NCBI RefSeq assembly: GCF_020268605.1
Contig: NZ_CP084222.1
Location: forward strand, 620,001 to 684,000
DNA from: Arsenophonus apicola
GTDB taxonomy: Bacteria; Pseudomonadota; Gammaproteobacteria; Enterobacterales; Enterobacteriaceae
DNA: 64,000 nt
Reading direction: 5' to 3'
In this document: positions 57,108-64,000 of the stretch, piece by piece
How positions within the stretch are numbered: the stretch's first letter is position 1
Layout of the letters: the number at the start of each line of letters is the position of its first letter
The notes under the pieces: generated by a model
The model's database searches: none
Seen by the model: the letters and a program-made list of their open reading frames with translations, nothing else
Told to the model about the DNA's origin: nothing
Position numbers and translations under genes: made by a program

Positions 57108-58526
57108 ATGAATGACTACGGGATCTGGACAGTAATTACACCGCTTATCACTATTATACTCGCGATAATGACACGCCAAGTGATCTTATCGTTATTGATA
57201 GGTATTTTAGTTGGTTATACCGTGATTAACGATCACAATATTTTGTTAGGCATTCAAGCGACCTTGACAGGAATTATTGCTACTTTTGCCTCCCCCGGTA
57301 ATACACAAACGATTATTTTTATTTTATTGATTGGCGGAATTATGCGGTTAATTAGTGTGACCGGTGGGGTGGGAAGTTTAGTGCACTTGCTAACCAATAA
57401 AACGCGTTTAATAAAAAATAAAAAAGCAATCCAACTGCTTGCCATGTTTATTTCAATAATCATTTTTATTGAAAGTTCCATTAATCAATTAGTCGCTGGT
57501 GCTTCTACTAAAAATATTGCCCGCTCTTATGGCGTTTCAGCAGAGAAAATGGCCTATATTATTCAAACGTCGGGTGTCTCGGTATGTTCTTCTGTTATGA
57601 TCAATGGCTGGGGAGCTGCCATGATGGGAGTGATTGGCGTACAAATTTCTAAAGGTTTTATTTCAGGCGAACCATTCGAAATTCTCGCTACTGCTATGCC
57701 ATATAATATTATGGCTTGGTTATCATTAGCCTCAGTACTATTTTATATCCTTACCGATTATTCATGGGGCCCCATGAAAATAGCTGAACAAAAAGCGATT
57801 GCCAATCAATATAGCTCCCATCAACCATCTTCCATTGCTGATGAAGAGGTCATTGATCATCCAGCAACTCACACTGTATTGAACTTTTTTATTCCTATTC
57901 TGGCAACAGTTTTAATGGTACCTATTGCTCTTTATATTACGGGTCATGGCGAATTTACTAAAGGCAGTGGTTCGACCTCTGTTTACTGGGCGGTGATGTT
58001 TGGTACTTTAGTCTCCTTTATCTGGTTTTTAGCCCGCCGCATTTTAACGATCGAAAGTTTCTTTAAGGAAGTTTATATCGGTTACGCTAGTATGATCAAA
58101 ATTAGCTCAATCATGATTTTAGCTTTTTTAATGGGCAATGTTTCTGCCGATCTAAACACGGGTGCTTATATTGCGCAAATTTCCACTGGTGTATTGCCGG
58201 CAGGATTATCGGTAGCTTTTATTTTTTTAATCAGCGCCATCATGTCATTAGCAACCGGCACTTCATGGGGAACTTTTGCTATCATGATCCCTATCGGCGT
58301 ACAATTAGCCCTTTCCGTCAATATGCCTGTTGAATTAATGATTGGCGCAGCGATTACCGGTTCGATTTTTGGTGATATGACTTCACCAATTTCTAGCGAC
58401 GCCATCGTTGCTTCAATGGCAACCGATTGTGATCATATTGAACATATCAGAACACAAATGCCTTATGCTATTGTCACCGCAATAATTGTATTAATTATTT
58501 ATCTTTATTTAGGATTTAGTCAATAA
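57108..58526 (+). CDS. NhaC-family Na+/H+ antiporter-like transporter
   Basis: 472 residues, about 11 membrane helices in the inner membrane. Conserved polar segments lie in membrane regions, such as IESSINQLVAGASTKNIARS and ATGTSWGTFAIMIPIGVQLA, then GDMTSPISSDAIVASMATDC. NhaC relatives exchange Na+ for H+, malate/lactate or amino acids. As second gene after the lyase it may carry a sulfur amino acid or its product; that is inference. Intact, although the gene before it is broken. Confidence 0.85.
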   Translation: MNDYGIWTVITPLITIILAIMTRQVILSLLIGILVGYTVINDHNILLGIQATLTGIIATFASPGNTQTIIFILLIGGIMRLISVTGGVGSLVHLLTNKTRLIKNKKAIQLLAMFISIIIFIESSINQLVAGASTKNIARSYGVSAEKMAYIIQTSGVSVCSSVMINGWGAAMMGVIGVQISKGFISGEPFEILATAMPYNIMAWLSLASVLFYILTDYSWGPMKIAEQKAIANQYSSHQPSSIADEEVIDHPATHTVLNFFIPILATVLMVPIALYITGHGEFTKGSGSTSVYWAVMFGTLVSFIWFLARRILTIESFFKEVYIGYASMIKISSIMILAFLMGNVSADLNTGAYIAQISTGVLPAGLSVAFIFLISAIMSLATGTSWGTFAIMIPIGVQLALSVNMPVELMIGAAITGSIFGDMTSPISSDAIVASMATDCDHIEHIRTQMPYAIVTAIIVLIIYLYLGFSQ

Positions 58527-58669
58527 AACAAAATGGCATATAGAGAAAAACAGCGCTTTAAATAAATATGTAAGATGAATTAATAATATTTATAATACGC
58601 AGCAAATATTATTATGCAAAAAAATAATACGTTTAATTATAATTACTGTAGCAGTAGCAAGGAGAAGGT

Positions 58670-59647
58670 GTGCAACATCAGCAAACTATTCGTCGTTTAA
58701 GGCGATTACGTCAAACAAAAACAGTTCGCGCTTTATTTAAAGAAACCACTTTAACGTTAAATGATCTTATCTTGCCCATTTTTGTTGAAGAAGAAATTAA
58801 AGATTATCAGCCAATTACAAGTATGCCTGGGATTTTTCGTATTCCAGAACACAGGTTGCCTTATGAAATCGAACGGATTGCTAAAGCCGGGCTCAAATCA
58901 GTAATGTTATTTGGTATTTCCCATCATCTTGACGAAACAGGTAGCGATACCTGGCATGAAAAAGGTTTAGTTGCTCGTATGTCAAAAGCCTGTAAGGATA
59001 CTATACCTGAGATGTTAGTCATGTCAGATACCTGCTTCTGTGAATATACCTCGCACGGCCATTGCGGTGTGCTAGGCAGTAATGGCGTGGATAATGATGC
59101 AACATTACTAAACCTCGGCCGACAAGCAGTTACTGCTGCCAATGCTGGTGCTGATTTTATTGCGCCTTCAGCCGCAATGGACGGGCAAGTCATTGCCATT
59201 CGCGATGCACTGGATAAAGCAGGTTTTACTGCTACCGGTATTATGTCCTATTCAACCAAATTTGCTTCCAACCTTTATGGCCCTTTTCGTGAAGCGGCAG
59301 GCTCTTGCTTAATTGGGGATCGTAAAAGTTACCAAATGGATCCAATGAACCGTCATGAAGCGATTAGAGAATCATTGATAGACGAGCAAGAAGGCGCTGA
59401 CGTTTTAATGATAAAACCGGCCGGCACTTATCTGGATATTATTCGTGATATTCGTGAGCGAACTGAACTACCATTAGCCGCTTACCAGGTCAGTGGGGAA
59501 TTTGCCCAAATCAAATTTGCTGCCCAGGCGGGCGCAATTAATGAAATCGATGTTGCGCTAGAAACATTAGGTGCCATCAAGCGTGCCGGCGCTAATCTGA
59601 TTTTGAGCTATTTTGCATTAGATTTAGCAGAAAAAAAGTGCCTTTAA
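58670..59647 (+). CDS. hemB: Porphobilinogen synthase (delta-aminolevulinic acid dehydratase)
   Basis: 325 residues (E. coli 324). Joins two 5-aminolevulinates to porphobilinogen in haem synthesis. Zinc cysteines in SDTCFCEYTSHGHCG, active-site lysines in SYSTKFASNLYGPF and VLMIKPAGTYLDI. Starts at GTG 58670 with AAGGAG five bases upstream. Alone in its direction. Intact. Confidence 0.97.
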   Translation: MQHQQTIRRLRRLRQTKTVRALFKETTLTLNDLILPIFVEEEIKDYQPITSMPGIFRIPEHRLPYEIERIAKAGLKSVMLFGISHHLDETGSDTWHEKGLVARMSKACKDTIPEMLVMSDTCFCEYTSHGHCGVLGSNGVDNDATLLNLGRQAVTAANAGADFIAPSAAMDGQVIAIRDALDKAGFTATGIMSYSTKFASNLYGPFREAAGSCLIGDRKSYQMDPMNRHEAIRESLIDEQEGADVLMIKPAGTYLDIIRDIRERTELPLAAYQVSGEFAQIKFAAQAGAINEIDVALETLGAIKRAGANLILSYFALDLAEKKCL

Positions 59648-59677
59648 GCAATTCATGTTAGCAAAAATGGTTAGTTG

Positions 59678-60061
59678 CTAGCGATTTTGGAGCAATTGGT
59701 AAACCAACATACCAAAATAAGTTACGAGTAATGTACTAACCACATGAATTAAGATTTCCAAAAATCCATGATAGTAGCGTTGTTGCTGAAACGAGAGCAT
59801 AACTTCCAATGAAAAGGTAGAAAAAGTTGATAAGCCACCACAAAAACCGGTCATTACCATCAATCGCCACTCAGGTGATAGCGTATAATGGTTAGCAAAA
59901 TAAGCAAAAGCAATACCTAATATAAAACTAGCAATGACATTTGACAGATAAGTCCCTAATGGTAATAGCGCAATTAATGGATTTAATTTGGTCGACAAAA
60001 ACCAGCGTGAGATACCGCCAAGCGCAGAGCCTATTGAGATCGCCAAAAAGATTTTAATCAT
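59678..60061 (-). CDS. crcB: Fluoride channel CrcB/Fluc
   Basis: 127 residues, four membrane helices. GGISRWFLS near the start and GFCGGLSTFSTFSLE in helix 3 are the family marks. A dual-topology fluoride exporter. No fluoride riboswitch is apparent upstream. Convergent with hemB. Intact. Confidence 0.95.
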   Translation of the reverse strand: MIKIFLAISIGSALGGISRWFLSTKLNPLIALLPLGTYLSNVIASFILGIAFAYFANHYTLSPEWRLMVMTGFCGGLSTFSTFSLEVMLSFQQQRYYHGFLEILIHVVSTLLVTYFGMLVYQLLQNR

Positions 60062-60702
60062 AAATTATTTTCATCCAATAGAACATTTCATCATCAATAT
60101 TTTGTGCTTTTCTTGCTACAGTAGCAACCACATTGATATAACAGATAATTAATATTAAACAATTCAATAATAATTTGTCATCATCCTCAAGCTGGAAATT
60201 ATGCCTATCTCACTGCCAAAATTCTTCTCTTTAGTCGCATTAGTCATCATTCATTAAATGACTTAAAGCGTTTACCTTAATATCGTTTTCATTTGCCACA
60301 TAACTTTTGTCTTTTCCCTTGGCAACAGTAGTCAATTAACGCTTAAGCATCAAACCTAATGATTAATAATAGAGTCATTAACTAAAACCTTAACTAACCT
60401 GCTGTATTATGCGCATCGATAGAGAATGAAAGTTGTTGATAAATAGATAAGTATTTTACTTAATAGTGGAGGGGTAATAATAGATGCTATAGCCAGCTGT
60501 CACTACACGAGATATTAATAGCTAACTTAACTAATGGCAGATCCGGAATGCTCAATGATAATAAAGGAAAAAGAGCGTTGGTTGTTTTTTCCATTATTAC
60601 TGTTAGAAACTTTCCTTTTAATGCCAAAATTGTACTAAATCAATTTCCTATTAAGTTGTATTAAAAATATATTTTCAACCCATAAGGCTAAAGTATAGTA
60701 TA
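60062..60702. other. Intergenic between divergent crcB and hcp
   Basis: About 640 bases. It holds the crcB promoter and, at its right end, the NsrR-like operator of hcp. A short plus-strand frame at about 60200 (MPISLPKFFSLVALVIIH) resembles a signal peptide and may be the start of a lost gene. No other feature seen. Confidence 0.4.
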
Positions 60703-60725
60703 AACATGTATGTTAAATGCAAATT
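60703..60725. promoter_or_regulatory. NsrR-like operator before hcp
   Basis: AACATGTATGT-T-AAATGCAAATT is an 11-1-11 arrangement with about 9 of 11 matches per half to the NsrR consensus (AAGATGYATTT and its complement), from memory. It lies 13 bases before the ATG at 60739. NsrR represses hcp until nitric oxide is present in enterobacteria. Confidence 0.55.
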
Positions 60726-60738
60726 TAGTGGAGTTATC

Positions 60739-62391
60739 ATGTTTTGTGTGCAATGTGAGCAGACGATATGTAGCTCAGCCGGCAACGGTTGTACTTATAC
60801 CCGCGGTGTATGTGGTAAAACAGCTGAAACATCGGATTTACAAGATCTACTGATCGCTGCGCTACAGGGACTATCGGCATGGATAGTTAAAGCTTATCAA
60901 TACGGTATTATTGATCATCAAATTAACCTCTTCTCACCACGTATCCTTTTCTCTACTTTAACTAATGTAAATTTTGACTCTTCGCGGATCATCGAATACG
61001 CACGTGAGGCAATTGATAAACGCGAGGCTCTGAAAAACCAATGTTTAGCAAAAGATCCAACGATTATTTTAAATCATCCAATGGCAGATCTACAATTGTC
61101 CAGTAACAATCTCAGCAAGTTACAGCATCAGGCAGCAGAGTTCGCACTTAATAAAGATAAAGCGGTGATTGGTGAAAATATTCTTGGCTTACGCTTGCTT
61201 TGTCTGTACGGTTTAAAAGGTGCAGCGGCTTATATGGGGCATGCAAGAGTTCTTGGTCAATACAGTAACGATATCTACCATCAGTACCATAAAATTATGG
61301 CATGGTTAGGTAGCCACCCGGCGGATATGGATGCCTTATTGCAATGCGCAATGGAAATTGGTCAGATGAATTTTAACGTAATGGGCATTTTAGACGCCTG
61401 TGAAACTGACGCTTATGGTCACCCAATACCCACTCAAGTTAACGTAAAACCCGTCGCGGGTAAATGTATTCTGGTTTCCGGCCATGATCTGCAAGATCTA
61501 CACAACTTATTGCAACAAACTGCCAGCACGGGTATTAATATTTTCACCCATGGTGAAATGTTACCGGCACACGGCTACCCAGAAATACGTAAGTTCAAAC
61601 ATCTAGCCGGTAACTATGGTAGCGGCTGGCAGAATCAACAAATTGAGTTTACCCAGTTCCCCGGCCCAATTATCATGACGTCAAATTGTATTATTGATCC
61701 ATTTGTTGGCAACTATGCCGATCGTATTTGGACCCGTAGTATGGTTGGCTGGCCAGGGGTAAACCATTTGGAAGGCAAGGATTTTAGCCAGGTGATTGCT
61801 AAAGCGCAGCAGATGGCAGGGTTTATATATAGTGAAATTGAACATCTGATCACCGTTGTTTTTGGTCGCCGCACGCTGCTGGATGCAACAGATAGACTTA
61901 TTGATCTTATCAACAGTAAAAAACTGCGCCATATCTTCCTAATAGGTGGTTGCGATGGAGCGCGGAATGAACGTAACTATTTCACCAATTTTGCCACTCA
62001 GATACCAAATGATTGTCTGATTCTAACTTTAGCTTGTGGTAAATATCGTTTTAATAAATTGGATTTTGGTAAAATAGCAGGCTTACCACGCTTAATAGAT
62101 GTGGGGCAATGTAATGATGCCTATTCGGCAATTATTCTGGCCATCAAATTGGCGAAAAAATTAGCCTGTAGTGTGAATGATCTACCGCTATCCCTGGTTT
62201 TTTCCTGGTTTGAACAAAAAGCAATTGCTATTCTACTTACCTTGCTGTCATTTGGAATAACTAATATTGTCATTGGCCCAACTACACCGGCTTTCTTGAC
62301 GTCAGATTTGCTCGCTATCCTAAAGAAAAAATTTGGTTTAAGAAAAATCACTAACGTAAAACTGGATATGCAGCAATTGCTATGTACTTAA
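60739..62391 (+). CDS. hcp: Hydroxylamine reductase / hybrid cluster protein
   Basis: 550 residues, the size of E. coli Hcp. ATG 60739 was chosen over 60706 because GTGGAG precedes it and MFCVQCEQTI is the conserved start. N-terminal FeS cysteines are in FCVQCEQTI, GNGCTY and GVCGKT. Hybrid-cluster ligands are visible: His in SGHDLQD, Glu in THGEMLPAHGY, Cys in MTSNCIID, GGCDGARN, TLACGKYRF and VGQCNDAY, and Glu/Lys in WFEQKAIA. It reduces nitric oxide and related species. No hcr reductase follows. Intact. Confidence 0.96.
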   Translation: MFCVQCEQTICSSAGNGCTYTRGVCGKTAETSDLQDLLIAALQGLSAWIVKAYQYGIIDHQINLFSPRILFSTLTNVNFDSSRIIEYAREAIDKREALKNQCLAKDPTIILNHPMADLQLSSNNLSKLQHQAAEFALNKDKAVIGENILGLRLLCLYGLKGAAAYMGHARVLGQYSNDIYHQYHKIMAWLGSHPADMDALLQCAMEIGQMNFNVMGILDACETDAYGHPIPTQVNVKPVAGKCILVSGHDLQDLHNLLQQTASTGINIFTHGEMLPAHGYPEIRKFKHLAGNYGSGWQNQQIEFTQFPGPIIMTSNCIIDPFVGNYADRIWTRSMVGWPGVNHLEGKDFSQVIAKAQQMAGFIYSEIEHLITVVFGRRTLLDATDRLIDLINSKKLRHIFLIGGCDGARNERNYFTNFATQIPNDCLILTLACGKYRFNKLDFGKIAGLPRLIDVGQCNDAYSAIILAIKLAKKLACSVNDLPLSLVFSWFEQKAIAILLTLLSFGITNIVIGPTTPAFLTSDLLAILKKKFGLRKITNVKLDMQQLLCT

Positions 62392-62491
62392 AAATAAATA
62401 ATAGCAATATTAGCATGTTGTTGATAAATGCACTCCCATCCCATAACTCAAGAAATATCATATGTGGTTGGGAGCTGTTGTTACTTTTATC

Positions 62492-62690
62492 GGCACTGTT
62501 GCAAGCTTTGGTCGCTGATAATCTTCCTTACAATTTAATCAATGGTACTGAGCATATTTGTTTTAGAGATCGATACTTTACTGGCAACATCGTTCTTTGA
62601 GCGGTACGCCGCAACTGTCAATATAGCATCATCTATCACGAATTACCGAAGATGCAGGCGCTACACAAAGCTATGGCAGAACGAATCTAT
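62492..62690 (+). mobile_element. IS6/IS26-family insertion sequence remnant
   Basis: GGCACTGTTGCAA at 62492-62504 matches the terminal inverted repeat of IS26-like elements. Just inside, a broken plus-strand frame reads FRDRYFTGNIVL, a stop, then AVRRNCQYSIIYHELPKM, which lines up with the transposase start (FKGRHF..IILWAVRWYCKYGISYRELQEM). The TGA replaces the Trp of LWAV. The rest of the element is missing. The right limit is approximate. Confidence 0.7.
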
Positions 62691-63237
62691 ATAACCATAC
62701 CTTGAATAAAGTAAGGCTGGTGAACAGCGTTTTATAATGTAATCCGCTGTGATTGCCCAGAAGTGCTGCCATATTCATATTTGCAACCGTGATCTTTTTA
62801 TTAATCAATTATTTTATTCATATACCTATTATTCATAATATCCTGTTGCCCTATTTAATTTTTATTATCCATCTATATTTAAAAATTTTTTATAAAAAAA
62901 TAATTAAAATTACAAATATTGCATTTAAGCTATTAATATATTTAGTTCACTAAATTAATTCAATAAAGCGTGTATTTAATACCTTCGTCAAAGCAGATAA
63001 ATAATGATAAGGTGGAAACGGGTATAATAAATATCATTTAATTAAAGTAATACAAAAATAGCAATACTTTAAAATAAATAATCAAATTAGGTAAAAACTC
63101 TATCCATTAATTTTTATCAATTGACTAATAAACAATTCAAGCTTTTTACAACAGAATATCAGCAAACTATCAATAAGTTACCATACAGTATAAATATAAA
63201 ATTAATATACTAAAACTATTTTTGAGGATAAAAACAG
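62691..63237. other. Intergenic after the IS remnant
   Basis: About 550 bases, AT-rich. A 66-codon hydrophobic plus-strand frame (62753..62953) has no ribosome site and lies in AT-rich DNA, where such runs arise by chance. The promoter of the 63238 gene must be here. Confidence 0.35.
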
Positions 63238-64000
63238 ATGAAATTAATCTATAAACTAATACCTCTTCTTATGGTAAACATAGCATGGGCTAATGATATA
63301 ATACCCGACCATATTGGAGACAATTATGTCCATTTTGCTGGCGCCGCGACGATAAAATCAAATATGCCGATTGGTACCAGAATTATTGGCCCTCTTGAAG
63401 GACAGATGAGCACTAAAGTTCATGGCAGCTGCCCTAGAAACAATATTCGTATATTAGTAAGAACAAGTGATTATAATAGCTATGTCGATACTTATAATGG
63501 TAACAAAGTTTATGCTACTGGAACGCCAGGAATTGGTTATGCAATAAACGATTATCAACTAAATACAGCTGATCGCGATCGTTGGTTTATGTGGGGAATG
63601 GTAAGAAAAAACACTAAATTTGTAGCTGGCCAAATGGGTGCCTATGCAGGAGTTAGTTTTTATAAAACTGGTGATATTCAACCTGATGCCACCATTACAA
63701 ATTTTAATATGGCAAAATTTTACTTACGCTGTCTTAATAGCGGACCAAGCCGTCTTATGGCTACCTTAAAATTTGTTGGCCGATTAACAATGAAAGTCGA
63801 GCAAGATAATAACGGTGGTTCCAACAATGGCGGTTCGAACAATGGTGGCTGGAATAAAGGCGGACAAGGAGGTAATGGCAACAATAGTGGTTCGAACAAC
63901 GGTGGCTGGAATAATGGCGGACAAGGCGGTAATGGCAACAATAGTGGTTCGAACAACGGTGGCTGGAATAATGGCGGACAAGGCGGTAATAACAACAATA
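63238..64000 (+). CDS. Pilin-like secreted protein with Gly/Asn-rich repeat tail (runs off right edge)
   Basis: 254 codons visible from ATG 63238 (GAGGA upstream). Signal peptide of about 18 residues ending AWA. Residues about 20-180 look like a fimbrial subunit fold: VHFAGAATIKSNMPIG, two cysteines (SCPR and LRCL), GTPGIGYAI, and AGVSFYKTGDI, as in the C-terminal strands of chaperone-usher pilins. From about residue 183 it becomes GGSNNGGWNNGGQ-type repeats that continue past the edge. A pilin domain joined to a glycine/asparagine-rich tail is unusual; it could be an adhesin. No usher or chaperone gene is in the window. Confidence 0.7.
   Translation, partial: MKLIYKLIPLLMVNIAWANDIIPDHIGDNYVHFAGAATIKSNMPIGTRIIGPLEGQMSTKVHGSCPRNNIRILVRTSDYNSYVDTYNGNKVYATGTPGIGYAINDYQLNTADRDRWFMWGMVRKNTKFVAGQMGAYAGVSFYKTGDIQPDATITNFNMAKFYLRCLNSGPSRLMATLKFVGRLTMKVEQDNNGGSNNGGSNNGGWNKGGQGGNGNNSGSNNGGWNNGGQGGNGNNSGSNNGGWNNGGQGGNNNN
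63832..64000 (+). repeat. 57-base tandem repeat in the pilin-like gene
   Basis: A unit of 19 codons (GGNGNNSGSNNGGWNNGGQ) begins at 63871, 63928 and 63985, with a shorter related piece at 63832-63870. The copies are nearly identical in DNA. The array continues beyond the window. Confidence 0.85.

Noticed and set aside
62753..62953. 66-codon hydrophobic frame
   Set aside because: Very AT-rich DNA yields Ile/Leu/Phe-rich frames by chance, and no ribosome site is present.
1..64000. tRNA, rRNA, prophage or integrase genes
   Set aside because: None could be recognised on either strand; the effector and T3SS region shows no attachment site or integrase in the window.

Overview
The window looks like a chromosome segment of an AT-rich, insect-associated enterobacterium, most plausibly Morganellaceae and Arsenophonus-like. 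This rests on the low GC, the housekeeping genes of enterobacterial type (hemB, crcB, hcp, umuDC), a complete Salmonella SPI-1/Inv-Mxi-Spa type III secretion system (T3SS), large toxin-like effectors and many freshly broken genes. The species assignment is inference; no rRNA or tRNA gene was seen.

Layout. (1) 1-15701, minus strand: a tandemly duplicated module, each copy being a small RTX calcium-binding protein, a 483-base spacer and a giant effector. The effectors have a toxin-like N-terminal region, a very long pentapeptide-repeat beta-helix and a C-terminal domain that ends like the SopA/NleL HECT-type E3 ubiquitin ligases. Copy A is split by one frameshift; copy B has two stop codons near its 5' end. 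A 395-base stretch is identical between the copies except for the base that makes one of the stops. (2) 16049-17749: umuDC under a clear LexA box. (3) 18374-22531, plus strand: a four-gene operon (class III aminotransferase with an altered PLP-site Asp, Zn dehydrogenase, HAD phosphatase, MFS exporter). (4) 23097-24368: levansucrase. (5) 24916-29101: a third large effector with a C80-like cysteine protease region, broken by two frameshifts near its 5' end.

(6) 29470-54288, all minus strand: the T3SS locus, in transcription order a HilA-like regulator, invF, sctC, sctW, sctV, invB-like chaperone, sctN, sctO, sctP, sctQ, sctR, sctS, sctT, sctU, sicA, sctE (sipB), sctB (sipC), sctA (sipD), an unrecognised gene in the sipA position, iacP, sctD, sctF, sctI, sctJ, sctK, sctL, two small unknown genes and an XRE regulator closed by a good terminator. 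Order and content are those of SPI-1, but four components carry single disabling lesions: sctR (TAA), sctB (TAG), sctK (TGA) and sctP (frameshift). With the broken effectors this points to a T3SS very recently losing function, or to a consensus that needs checking.

(7) 54289-64000: a 1.6 kb AT-rich gap, a frameshifted cystathionine gamma-lyase-like gene followed by an NhaC-family antiporter, hemB, crcB, hcp with an NsrR-like operator, an IS6/IS26-family remnant, and at the right edge the start of a pilin-like protein with a 57-base tandem repeat tail that runs out of the window.
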